Part shown: positions 19,770 through 28,510 of the stretch, one piece after another | How the letters are laid out: every line of letters starts with the position of its first letter | How positions within the stretch are numbered: position 1 is the first letter of the stretch | Assembly: GCF_003054445.1 (NCBI RefSeq) | Contig: NC_042508.1 | Location: 2,356,001 to 2,420,000, forward strand | Direction: 5' to 3' | DNA length: 64,000 bases | Source of the DNA: Pichia kudriavzevii | Taxonomy: Eukaryota > Ascomycota > Pichiomycetes > Pichiales > Pichiaceae | Notes under the pieces: model-generated | Told to the model about the DNA's origin: nothing | What the model saw: the letters and a program-made list of their open reading frames with translations, nothing else | Database searches by the model: none | Program-made: the position numbers and the translations under genes

Positions 19770-21503
19770 TTATTCTTTAGGATGGACTTGTTTGTTCTTC
19801 AAGATAAAGTGCTCTTTTAGAATCTGTTTTAGAGTATCTTTAGAGTTCGGATCTTTATGCATTTTTCCACGCAATGCCTTGACCATAACCGACAGATCGA
19901 TTGGTCCGTTAACTAATAGGGCATCTATGTCAGCGCGAGTCAGCTTATTTGGATCTGTCTCTGTTGTGTTGACCTCATGTTCCTGACCTAGCCTATCTTC
20001 TGTCAAATCTCTACGGATAGCAGTTCTCGGATTCCATTCACCATGCGTAAATTGTGACAAAATCTTCTCTGTAGCTTTGATAGTAAGGAAGCCACCTCGA
20101 TAACCAGAAATATAAATAGACTTATTTCTTTTCCAGGCTGGGCTGGAAAATTGGGTCTCATCAGCTGGTTTCATCTTGATATTTACCTCATCATCGCTTT
20201 CAACTTTAACTTTAACTTCTTCCTCCTTCTCTTTTTGGTTCTCTTCTTCGCTTTCCACTTCACTCTCCGATAGGTAGGGGTTTTCTGATTCGTCGTCGTC
20301 ACTAGCGTAAACCTCATTCATTGCGTTCTTACTTAGTGCTTTTCTTAATTTTTTACTTTCCTTATCTTCCTTTTTCACTTCGAACAAATCATCTAAATCC
20401 TCATCACTTTCTTCATCAACTGGAACTTTCTCGATCAAGTTATTGGCACTTAACATTTCCTTCTTCACCTTGTTCTCAATCAACTTCTTTTCCTCATCAG
20501 GGCCCTCCATAATTGGTGCTTCTTCGTCATCTTGAAATTCATCATCAAAATCCAGGTCTTCATCTTCATCGGACCTTTTTTCATCATCGCCAAGTGCGTC
20601 GCCATCCACTTTTAGGTTAGCAATTTTTCTATATCTCAAATCGACTCTTTTACCGGTCTCAACTTCATCCAACATTTTCCTCATTAGCCAACGTTGACCT
20701 GAACTTCCTTGTTTCATCTTGGCTTCCGCTTCTTCTAGCGTCAATGTTGCATACTTATTTCTTGAGGTGAACTTATAAAATTTCTCAACTGGTGCTAACT
20801 TGAAGCATTTTGTTACAGGATCTAAAATCAGCATACAATAATTGTCATGTAGGCCAGCTTCGTAATTACCAACCCAAGCTTGTTTAGCATCGTAATCTTC
20901 TAACACCCATGGATAAAATTCTTCATACCTTAGTTTCCGCTTGGCTTCGTTGTATACTTTAACCTGTTTAGTCCTCTTTTTAATCACTTGCTTCTTGGAT
21001 TTTCTAGCACCCCCATCTGGTGCAACAAGTTGCATCTGTCTGTTCCTTTCCTCCTCCTTTTCTTGAATTTCCTTTTCCTTCTTTTTCTTTTCTTCGTATA
21101 TCTTACGATCTCTCTCATCCAAACCTTCAACCTCTATCTCCTCATCGATTTGCTCGTCAGTCAACTCTGTTTTACCTGTTTTTGCAATATACTCTTTCCT
21201 TTTAGCTATCTGCTCTTGTTCTTTTTCTGCATCCCGGACTTTCTTTTGCTCCAACTCTTTTAGTGACATCTGAAATTGTAAGTTCTTTGGATCCTTTCTA
21301 TGTAGTCTTGTTGGCCGTTCAAAATCTTTTGCCGGGTCGATCTTCTTCACACTGTGGAATTTCAAGACGTGGTACCTTGTTTCTTCTAGTTCTTCCTGTG
21401 TGAGGGCTTTCAATGGAAATGTTTCGTATTCAGCATCCGCTGACACCAAACCAGGCTCAGTTTTCACATTACATGAAGGATTGAAACTATTATTGAACGA
21501 CAT
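19770..21503 (-). CDS. TFG1: TFIIF large subunit (RAP74 / Tfg1)
   Basis: A 577-residue protein. The N-terminal half holds the TFIIF dimerisation region: FPLKALTQEELEETRYHVLKF (about 30-50), RPTRLHRKDPKNLQFQ, a charged coiled-coil insert, then KRKLRYEEFYPWVLEDYD (about 190) and GLHDNYCMLILDPV with YKFTSRNKYATLTLEEAE. The middle is acidic, and the end (about 540-577) has the lysine-rich helical form of the RAP74 C-terminal winged helix that contacts the Fcp1 phosphatase. TFIIF joins RNA polymerase II in the preinitiation complex. The frame extends to 21563 without an in-frame ATG; the ATG at 21503 is chosen. S. cerevisiae Tfg1 is longer (735) because of low-complexity insertions. Confidence 0.92.
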   Translation of the reverse strand: MSFNNSFNPSCNVKTEPGLVSADAEYETFPLKALTQEELEETRYHVLKFHSVKKIDPAKDFERPTRLHRKDPKNLQFQMSLKELEQKKVRDAEKEQEQIAKRKEYIAKTGKTELTDEQIDEEIEVEGLDERDRKIYEEKKKKEKEIQEKEEERNRQMQLVAPDGGARKSKKQVIKKRTKQVKVYNEAKRKLRYEEFYPWVLEDYDAKQAWVGNYEAGLHDNYCMLILDPVTKCFKLAPVEKFYKFTSRNKYATLTLEEAEAKMKQGSSGQRWLMRKMLDEVETGKRVDLRYRKIANLKVDGDALGDDEKRSDEDEDLDFDDEFQDDEEAPIMEGPDEEKKLIENKVKKEMLSANNLIEKVPVDEESDEDLDDLFEVKKEDKESKKLRKALSKNAMNEVYASDDDESENPYLSESEVESEEENQKEKEEEVKVKVESDDEVNIKMKPADETQFSSPAWKRNKSIYISGYRGGFLTIKATEKILSQFTHGEWNPRTAIRRDLTEDRLGQEHEVNTTETDPNKLTRADIDALLVNGPIDLSVMVKALRGKMHKDPNSKDTLKQILKEHFILKNKQVHPKE

Positions 21504-21754
21504 AGTATTGATACAAAATTTTCGCCAAACTATTAATACAATGAAAAAAGAAGAATGTACCAATTAATAGTTGAAGAATCAAATAGTTTCCCCATAAAAA
21601 ATATCTTGCGCCAGTGAAGAAAAATTCAGGATCAGAATTCGCCACTAAGTAAGGGATCACTTATTTGATATTGCAAGATCGATAAGTTTGTCACTTACTA
21701 ATTCATAGACTTCCAAACACTTCAGCAGCTTAGGCCGTACCTATACAGTGCACA

Positions 21755-22096
21755 ATGCCCACTCGAGAAGACTCCGTATATTTACCCTCACAAATCCATA
21801 ACCACAAAATTTTACAGTACTACAAAGATGTTTCTGATATGGTATTAGGATCAGCCTGCGGGATATTGCAATTGGAAGGCCTTTACGGCCTGATTTTCTT
21901 TGTTGTTGGCACTATACTAACTGGATCTTTGTATCAGTTTGCAATGACAACATTTGGTCGGAAAGGCAATGAAAAGATAAGACTAGACGATTACTATCAG
22001 CACCCTATAAAGGAAATCTACCTAGGAGAGCTTGGGCGACAATTTGCAACGTTTGTGATGATGTGGTGCTTATTAGGGGCAATAGTTTCCTACTAA
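21755..22096 (+). CDS. EMC6: ER membrane protein complex subunit 6
   Basis: A 113-residue membrane protein. Cytosolic N-terminus, then a hydrophobic pair around residues 28-68 (VLGSACGILQLEGLYGLIFF) and a last segment at about 92-111. The block DDYYQHPIKEIYLGELGRQFATFVMMW matches the EMC6 pattern of YYQSP followed by an amphipathic stretch and a final helix; yeast Emc6 is 108 residues. EMC inserts tail-anchored and multi-pass proteins into the ER membrane. Its stop codon overlaps the stop of the convergent MPN gene by 4 bp (22093-22096). Its start is 251 bp from divergent TFG1. Confidence 0.8.
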   Translation: MPTREDSVYLPSQIHNHKILQYYKDVSDMVLGSACGILQLEGLYGLIFFVVGTILTGSLYQFAMTTFGRKGNEKIRLDDYYQHPIKEIYLGELGRQFATFVMMWCLLGAIVSY

Positions 22097-22974
22097 TTCG
22101 AGTATTGGAGGTTGTCACGAAGTAAAGACGATGTTACTGATCCAAGCGCAATCAATTCATTTATTTTGTCGTTTGTACTGCCACCCGGCTCGCTTAGTTC
22201 CTCTTTTACAACAATAAGTTTATGTGTTAACGAATAAAGTTCATTCAGAGCCTTTTGCTTTTCATAAGAGTCCACTTGAATAGCGCCAGTTCTAACGTTT
22301 CTAACAAACTGCAATGCTTTATGTATTTCAGACGAGAGCAGACCCAGGGAAACGTTTATCTCTCCACCGCATATCCTACCGGCATTGTCACCACCACTCT
22401 CATCACAATGCTTGGATTGCATTATCTTAGGTGCATCTCTGTAGCTGTTAAATATTAATTGCTCTGCTTGGTTGAACTTTATTTGGAATTCACACATTTC
22501 TCTTTTTCCAACATATGTGATTTCCACACAGTCCTTTATATTTACACCATTTTTAGTTACTTGGAAAGATGGCACAGTAGTTAGTATCAAAGTATCAAAA
22601 TCTATGCCGCACAGTACCGACTTGGGATCATTGGTTTTTTTAAGTGCACGTAAATTCTGTATCACTTTGTCAAAGAGGTAGTCGTTAGTTGACCCTACTG
22701 AGTAAAACCCCACAAGTTGCAGGTAATTTCCTCCATATATTTCACTCAACAAATCAAGGCGTTTTTCAATTGAGTTCAGCTCGTGCAAATCTCCAGGTCC
22801 AAGTTCAAATCCATACAACAAAGAAATGGATGTTGCTGTGGCTCTACCTAGAACGAGACCGACTATAGGATTTTTCTTCAAGGTTTCATCAGAAATGCTC
22901 TCTACTCTATGCAAGTGATCGGTAATAGACAACAGCAGTGTGGGGTGGACATAGCACAAGGACGGCACTGACAT
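22093..22974 (-). CDS. Catalytically inactive MPN-domain protein, CSN6 or eIF3f type
   Basis: A 293-residue protein. Residues 5-130 form an MPN (Mov34) domain: YVHPTLLLSITDHLHR, then NPIVGLVLGR and LVGFYSVGSTND. The last segment sits where JAMM proteases have the zinc-binding WxHxHP motif; the histidines are absent, so it is a structural MPN-minus subunit. Such proteins pair with an active MPN-plus partner: CSN6 with CSN5, Rpn8 with Rpn11, eIF3f with eIF3h. The ITDH segment and C-terminal helices fit CSN6 or eIF3f; it is too divergent for Rpn8. S. cerevisiae has neither, so this would be another ancestral gene kept here. Between the two I lean slightly to CSN6. Confidence 0.55.
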   Translation of the reverse strand: MSVPSLCYVHPTLLLSITDHLHRVESISDETLKKNPIVGLVLGRATATSISLLYGFELGPGDLHELNSIEKRLDLLSEIYGGNYLQLVGFYSVGSTNDYLFDKVIQNLRALKKTNDPKSVLCGIDFDTLILTTVPSFQVTKNGVNIKDCVEITYVGKREMCEFQIKFNQAEQLIFNSYRDAPKIMQSKHCDESGGDNAGRICGGEINVSLGLLSSEIHKALQFVRNVRTGAIQVDSYEKQKALNELYSLTHKLIVVKEELSEPGGSTNDKINELIALGSVTSSLLRDNLQYSN

Positions 22975-23150
22975 TGTTGACTCTTGGACAAGAAACTTCT
23001 GAATTCGACACCTGAAGAATAGCCGAGAACCAATATTTGGATTCTATATTTGATGAAATTTGATCTACAAATTTTAAGGTATACAACGAAGGACAATTAT
23101 ACACAACCACAGGCGTATTTACTATGGAGATAATTTCCCCGCTACACATG

Positions 23151-24161
23151 CTAGTCGTCCATCACCACATCGTCATCCTGAGCATACGCTTCGACATGAT
23201 GCTGATTGTGGCTAGTCTCCCAGAGATTGTGGCCAGCATCTTCATGGGTATAGTATGATCCATAGTTGCTCATACCATCTCTCAGGCGCTGCTCCCTATA
23301 TGCCAATCTAGCCATTTCGTTTTGGACATCTTCGTCATCATGGAATTCCAAATCATCTTCAACTAGAACTTGTTCCTTTTGTTGTTCATCTGGTTGGTTT
23401 ACCTCTTCCATCATCATCGCATCGCCATCACCATCAAGTTCAGTGATTCTATGACTTCTGTAATTCAATTTATTTTTTTTGGATAACCATTGGACGTAGC
23501 TCTTCCACATTACTTTAAAGGGATCATAGTGTTTGATGACGGAGAAATACTTGGCCAAGTACTCATCCCATATCATTTTGTGGATTAAGTCATCAACGCC
23601 TTTGTTGGACGACCCCCCGTTCTTGTATCGATCTACAATGCTGGTCCACACTTTCTTCAAATCCAATCCACATGCCACCACAAGCCCATCCAATCCAGCC
23701 TTCTTTAGGTCATCTAATTGTAAGCTTCTTCCTATAATATCCAACTGTTCGGGATTCTCTTGCAAAAATTGGTCTATATTTTGTATTATAACTTTATTAG
23801 GATCTGTCAGAGGTCTTTTCAATTGTTCCTTAGATATGTTCCCAAATATACCGGATGTCTTCCCCCTCATGTTTGCTCTTCCCAAAGTCAATTCGTTCAA
23901 GTTTTCAACCAATCGACGTTTTGCATTGTGCGGACTATCTTGTGCATCTGAGAAAGGTCTCTTATGGCCATGGAGATTGGAGTGGAATGCAAAATTGTAG
24001 TTTAATAAATTGTTATTTCCTTCAATATTTGAGCTTTGAAGCACCCTATCTGGGAATTGGTTGTGAGGATTGATAATGGGCGTTGACATTCCAAAACTGT
24101 TCTTTTCAAGAGAACCAGGTTCTTGGTTAGGCACCCGGTTATAGTTGGGACTTGTGGACAT
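23151..24161 (-). CDS. Unknown protein, acidic C-terminus
   Basis: A 336-residue protein that I do not recognise. Residues 1-110 are polar and probably disordered, with a short basic/hydrophobic block NAKRRLVENLNELTLGR (about 78-95). Residues about 120-235 look folded and helical (VIIQNIDQFLQENPEQLDIIGRSL, VWTSIVDRYKNG, KMIWDEYLAKYF). After that comes an acidic region and an end rich in His, Gln and Asp (DDDVVMDD). No membrane segment, zinc motif or enzyme motif is visible. The NAKRRLVENL block could be a nuclear localisation signal or a docking motif. It lies between the MPN gene and CAX4 on the same strand. Composition and length argue for a genuine gene. Confidence 0.75.
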   Translation of the reverse strand: MSTSPNYNRVPNQEPGSLEKNSFGMSTPIINPHNQFPDRVLQSSNIEGNNNLLNYNFAFHSNLHGHKRPFSDAQDSPHNAKRRLVENLNELTLGRANMRGKTSGIFGNISKEQLKRPLTDPNKVIIQNIDQFLQENPEQLDIIGRSLQLDDLKKAGLDGLVVACGLDLKKVWTSIVDRYKNGGSSNKGVDDLIHKMIWDEYLAKYFSVIKHYDPFKVMWKSYVQWLSKKNKLNYRSHRITELDGDGDAMMMEEVNQPDEQQKEQVLVEDDLEFHDDEDVQNEMARLAYREQRLRDGMSNYGSYYTHEDAGHNLWETSHNQHHVEAYAQDDDVVMDD

Positions 24162-24399
24162 TGGGTATATAGCAGATTATATTTTATAGGGCCTGTCTGA
24201 TTTCGTGCAGTTTACAGGAAGTTCTTGTGAATCTACTTTAAAGAAGAAGCTGAGACAGATATTGGAGATCTAGAAAATTCCAGTTCTAATTTTTTTTAAT
24301 TTTTTTTTCCCCTTTGATTTTTAAACTTTTTCTCTTTCAAGCTTTATTCCTCTATTAGTTTACTCTTCTTCCAATATATATATATATTTGTCAGTCGTT

Positions 24400-25101
24400 T
24401 CAGTTTCTACGGGCAGCAGAGTCGCCCTTCACGGAGACAATTTCCTCATATACCCTGCGTTCATCCTCTAAGAGAGGGAAGGAACCACGCCCAAAACTAT
24501 CTTTCACTAGCAACAGTTTAAAAATTTTCCCAGAGAGTAACCTGTCAATTATCCCGTATTCACGGAGCAAATTGACGAAAACCCAGTAAAAACAAGCAAG
24601 TACGGATCCTAACAGTAGCCCAACAATTACTTGGTTCCAATTGTGATATTCAAACACTATTCTACTTGCAATAACCATCCCTACTGTAAACATGGCACCG
24701 ATACTGTATATTAGCTGGCACTTTTTGCTAATTGAAGGTCCTGGATAATTGAGAATGTAGGCTAACAAAGTATACGTAAACCAAAAAGACATGAATTGGG
24801 TGTGGGAACTTGGCATTCCCCATACCAACCCTCCGTCTTGTTTGAAGATCTGTCCACGTATTGGTCGTGGATACCTGACAGTATTTTTCAATATACCACT
24901 TAATATATCATTACAAACATGACCTGCAGCAAAAATACAAGGTTCTATCTCCCTCGTAATAACGAACCATGAGAACAAAAACACCAAAATCAGGATTGGA
25001 GTCAAAGATGCCGCAGCTAAAGGCAAAGAAAATATGTTGTCTGGAGAATATAAAATGTATGTGTGATCAAAGGGGATCAAGGGATTTTGTACAGCAACCA
25101 T
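24400..25101 (-). CDS. CAX4: Dolichyl pyrophosphate phosphatase
   Basis: A 233-residue PAP2-family membrane enzyme; yeast Cax4 has 239. The three phosphatase motifs are in order: KNTVRYPRP (about 72-80), PSSH (about 97-100) and SR-x5-H (SRIVFEYH, about 142-149). The N-terminal PFDHTYILYSPDN segment and the position of four to five hydrophobic segments match Cax4/DOLPP1. The enzyme removes phosphate from dolichyl pyrophosphate on the lumenal ER side so that the lipid can be reused in N-glycosylation. At the residue three after the motif-3 histidine, where many PAP2 enzymes have Asp, this protein has Asn; animal DOLPP1 also varies there. Divergent from TEL2 with a 252-bp shared promoter region. 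Confidence 0.9.
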   Translation of the reverse strand: MVAVQNPLIPFDHTYILYSPDNIFSLPLAAASLTPILILVFLFSWFVITREIEPCIFAAGHVCNDILSGILKNTVRYPRPIRGQIFKQDGGLVWGMPSSHTQFMSFWFTYTLLAYILNYPGPSISKKCQLIYSIGAMFTVGMVIASRIVFEYHNWNQVIVGLLLGSVLACFYWVFVNLLREYGIIDRLLSGKIFKLLLVKDSFGRGSFPLLEDERRVYEEIVSVKGDSAARRN

Positions 25102-25353
25102 TTTTAATGTCTCTTATTTCTTAGTTTAATACAGCAACGCCAGAACCACCGTTTTTAGAAAAGGTACCAAAGAAGCACCACTGCAGAGTCACAAAGTGTG
25201 CAGTGTGAAGAAAGGTTTTTTCAATGTGTTAACATTATTGTTTTTTCAGCTGTTGGCGGATAGCTCAAATTTTACAATCGATCATCAGATTCAACAAAAC
25301 CTCTGATTTTCTTTATAGTTTTTTTCCCCTCCAAATCCCCCTTTAAAATAGAG

Positions 25354-27981
25354 ATGTCATCTCTTGAGTCGGTTTTGGATCAGCTGAAGCGTTTGGACTT
25401 TTCAACTCTAGAATTGCAGACAGCGTTAAATACAGTTAGTGCATACTCACCTCTCTCCGATTCAGACAATCTTCATCTTTCATTGATACTCCTGGAAAGA
25501 GTTATTCCACAGGCATATATATTAGCTAGTAATGACATAAGAAAAGCAATAATAGAGCTATTGGCTACTCCGATTGGGATCAACCAACTTCTTAGAAGCA
25601 TAAAGGAAGCTGCTTCAGATGAAACTACTAAGAGTGAAAAGGTCTATTCATACGTGGACATTCTATCACACATTCTAGAACACAAATTAGAGTTCGTTAT
25701 AGACTTATTCTTGAATTGTAAGGGTACTCATAATAACAACTGGAGGGTTTTTTTGACGATGAAGTTGACTGATGTTCTTGGCCAGGTGCATCTGTGGCTT
25801 TTTGACCATCCGCCAAATAGTGATTTTGTACTAAATGTTAATCGTATGAGGGTCAGACAACTTATGGAATTTTATACTGGAAACTGTGTGAAATGTCTGG
25901 CTGCCAGGATTGAACAATGTAATCTCCGATCAGACAAGACAGATACAGTGCAGCAGATACTCATTTTTTTTCTAGAGAAAGAGCCTGAAGCTGTATTCAA
26001 CATGATCATAGAAAACTGGAAAATCCTCAATAGTTTTTTCAAGCAAGAGAATGGTAATAGTTTGAAAGGGAAATCGAAGGCCATAGAGAATAAGAAACGA
26101 TTTATGATGGGGTTATTCAAAGCTTTTAACTTGAAAATCACAGATTATACTTCTGGCAAATTGTATTCGTCGTTGATCAACAATATGCTAAAGACATTTG
26201 ATTTGGTTGATGCTAGTGAGCTGATACTGAAATCATGTGAAGCTAATACAAACTATATAGCCTCATACGCGTGGATTCACAATACGGGACGCGTTAAGAA
26301 AGAACATGTGCTTAGGATACTCTCAAATTTTGGTAACCAGGAATACATGTCGTGTACTTCGTACAATCTACAAATTGCCACTGCTCAGTATATTGTCATT
26401 TTATTGCTTCATTTATGTGATGAAGATATACACAAAGTGTCGACTTCAAAACAGTTTTTAGACACGGTGTCGAATAGGTTGGAATCGAAGTTAGTAAAGC
26501 TCAGAGATTTAGGTATGTTTATTGCCGACTTTATTTACACGAAACTGAACGACAAGGAGATGTTCAATATTCCCGATTACTCAAAGAGAAAAGCGCTTTT
26601 CATGTCGCCACTTATGGAACTCCAAAAGGAGTTTGCCGATGTTGAATTCAAATCAATCGATGATGTGGTTTGTACTATACGTTCGTATAGATCTATCACT
26701 CTTGTGCAAAGTGAAGAAACCCAACTAGTGGATGAAAAACCACTAATGGTAGATATTCGTTGCGATTCTGATGCAAGCGATTCTGATTTGGATGATCCCT
26801 CAGTAGAGAGGAAGGTGCATGTTACAAAGCCCGTGTTTTTGAAAGATTTACTTCATTACCTTCTATCAGATCCTCAAAAAGACAAAACTGCGTTTGAAAA
26901 GCGGGGAATTGCATTCAGTATTGGAATTGAAATGGTTAGAATTAAGAAAGGCATGCCTGAATTGACGTTTTATATAACCAGGCTTATCGATGCTGCTTTA
27001 GACATGGACAGCACAGGGTTCCCACTAAGAAGTAACAACAAACTTACTGATAATGAGGTGGATTCTGCCTTTAATTCTTGGAAACTCTCGTTCATGATTG
27101 CGCTTTGTACGTCTGACTTTGAAAATGCTATTGATTACCTGTTGAAAATGTTTCTTAAACAGGATTGGTCAATCTCTACCCGGATAAAAGTACTAACATG
27201 CATAGGCTTGAGCTGTAGAGAGTTATCAGGGAAACATGATGACTTTATATGGGGTAAAGGTGACCTACAGAAAGTAAAACCGAAAAACTTAAGGGGACCA
27301 GGACATGAAGCATTTTTGAGATTAGATAGCAAGGAGTTGAATGGAAGGGGGATAGTGGATGTTGCTTTAGAGGAGAGGGAAAAAAAGATGATAGATGCAT
27401 TAGAGGCTGTTGGAATCGGTGAGGGAAAAGTAGTACGAAGATCAAGAAAGCTCGAGCTTGACAAGCAGGACAACACCAAGAACAACACTGTTCATACTAC
27501 ATTTATCAACAAAAAGCTTTCAAAACTGTATTTTTCTATGGTTGCATTATGGGAGGATGTTAACATACTCACGCATGGAACTGGTTTCAATGTCGGCTCA
27601 ATGTCGGAGCACCTGAATTCACATTATGTGAACATGCTTTCAATGATTTATTCTTGTGCTGTACCATCTTGCACTGTGTTGGTAGATATGTCAATTGAAC
27701 AAATAAAGATTTTGATTGGAGTTTCCAAGTCAATACAGACCATCAGCTGTACAGAGTTTCCAAGTTTACTCTACGAAGCTCTTGTGAATGGTGTCAAATC
27801 TTTGCTGATGGGAAATGATAGAATGTTCTCTGTGCTAAAATCCAATGCGCCAGTTGAAATCAATACTTTATTTGAATCTTTTGCTCAAGTTTCCGCCATG
27901 GCACCCTCCATGGAGGAACACACAAAAATGTTAAGTGTCTCTGTACTAGAGCATCTACGCCAATACTGTTTAGGATATTGA
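25354..27981 (+). CDS. TEL2: TEL2-like subunit of the TTT chaperone complex
   Basis: An 875-residue helical-repeat protein without catalytic motifs. In the middle, LVKLRDLGMFIADFIYTKLN (about 375-395) matches the segment that marks Tel2 proteins, and it is followed by an acidic loop with DSDASDSDLDDPS (about 470-485) comparable to the CK2-phosphorylated loop of human TELO2. Then comes VFLKDLLHYLLSDPQ (about 497-511), the start of the C-terminal repeat block. Tel2 with Tti1 and Tti2 stabilises new PIK-related kinases such as TOR, Tel1 and Mec1. Yeast Tel2 has 688 residues and human TELO2 837. Alternative helical-repeat families cannot be fully excluded by eye, but the paired signature segments support the call. 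Confidence 0.7.
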   Translation: MSSLESVLDQLKRLDFSTLELQTALNTVSAYSPLSDSDNLHLSLILLERVIPQAYILASNDIRKAIIELLATPIGINQLLRSIKEAASDETTKSEKVYSYVDILSHILEHKLEFVIDLFLNCKGTHNNNWRVFLTMKLTDVLGQVHLWLFDHPPNSDFVLNVNRMRVRQLMEFYTGNCVKCLAARIEQCNLRSDKTDTVQQILIFFLEKEPEAVFNMIIENWKILNSFFKQENGNSLKGKSKAIENKKRFMMGLFKAFNLKITDYTSGKLYSSLINNMLKTFDLVDASELILKSCEANTNYIASYAWIHNTGRVKKEHVLRILSNFGNQEYMSCTSYNLQIATAQYIVILLLHLCDEDIHKVSTSKQFLDTVSNRLESKLVKLRDLGMFIADFIYTKLNDKEMFNIPDYSKRKALFMSPLMELQKEFADVEFKSIDDVVCTIRSYRSITLVQSEETQLVDEKPLMVDIRCDSDASDSDLDDPSVERKVHVTKPVFLKDLLHYLLSDPQKDKTAFEKRGIAFSIGIEMVRIKKGMPELTFYITRLIDAALDMDSTGFPLRSNNKLTDNEVDSAFNSWKLSFMIALCTSDFENAIDYLLKMFLKQDWSISTRIKVLTCIGLSCRELSGKHDDFIWGKGDLQKVKPKNLRGPGHEAFLRLDSKELNGRGIVDVALEEREKKMIDALEAVGIGEGKVVRRSRKLELDKQDNTKNNTVHTTFINKKLSKLYFSMVALWEDVNILTHGTGFNVGSMSEHLNSHYVNMLSMIYSCAVPSCTVLVDMSIEQIKILIGVSKSIQTISCTEFPSLLYEALVNGVKSLLMGNDRMFSVLKSNAPVEINTLFESFAQVSAMAPSMEEHTKMLSVSVLEHLRQYCLGY

Positions 27982-28159
27982 ATCTTTATAGATTTGTAGT
28001 TTAAATTCCTGGCACTGAAAGCTGAGATTTTAGTAAGGTGTGATTTCGCATTTGCTTGCTATATTCGCTTCTTGGTTTTGGGCTGTTTTTTATTTTTTGG
28101 TGTTTTAATGTGATTTCTTCTTTTCTTATTTAAAGTAAAAACAGGGTCTCAATAAAAGA

Positions 28160-28438
28160 ATGGCTACTGTACATGCAGATCTAATTAGACGACACAGACG
28201 GATCCTAAAACACCAACTAAAACTTTTGAACGAGAAACAAGGCACGGATTTCAAATTAGGACAAAAGAACATCGACGTACTCTTCTATATAAATTACATT
28301 CGGTTTGTTAAGAAGCTAGCAGTGGAAACGCAAAAAAATTCCTTAGTTGGAGGATCGTCCGAGGTTATGGACCAACATTGGAAAGAAACAGGAGAGTATT
28401 TATTGAACCAGTTTGAGAATGCTCGTAATGCCGGCTGA
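28160..28438 (+). CDS. Candidate CENP-W / Wip1 histone-fold kinetochore protein
   Basis: A 92-residue protein. The stretch FYINYIRFVKKLAVETQKNS (about residues 43-62) lines up with the central histone-fold helix of CENP-W (LNCLLFVHRLAEESRTNA in human), with an upstream basic segment RRHRRILKHQL and a last helix before the C-terminus, giving the three-helix order and length (about 88-92) of CENP-W. CENP-W pairs with CENP-T and the CENP-S/X histone folds at the inner kinetochore; in S. cerevisiae the pair is Cnn1-Wip1. The call is by eye from a short protein. The ATG is good and the frame fills the space between TEL2 and convergent BCS1 (72 bp gap). Confidence 0.55.
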   Translation: MATVHADLIRRHRRILKHQLKLLNEKQGTDFKLGQKNIDVLFYINYIRFVKKLAVETQKNSLVGGSSEVMDQHWKETGEYLLNQFENARNAG

Positions 28439-28510
28439 AATGTCAAGGGACACAAGCTTGTCAATTCTGTTTGTTTATTTACAGGTACAAAGAAAGTAAG
28501 GTGAGGATAT

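Noticed and set aside
27135-27488. 117-codon frame antisense to TEL2
   Set aside because: Shadow of the TEL2 coding strand; Ser/Phe/Pro-rich composition typical of antisense reading.
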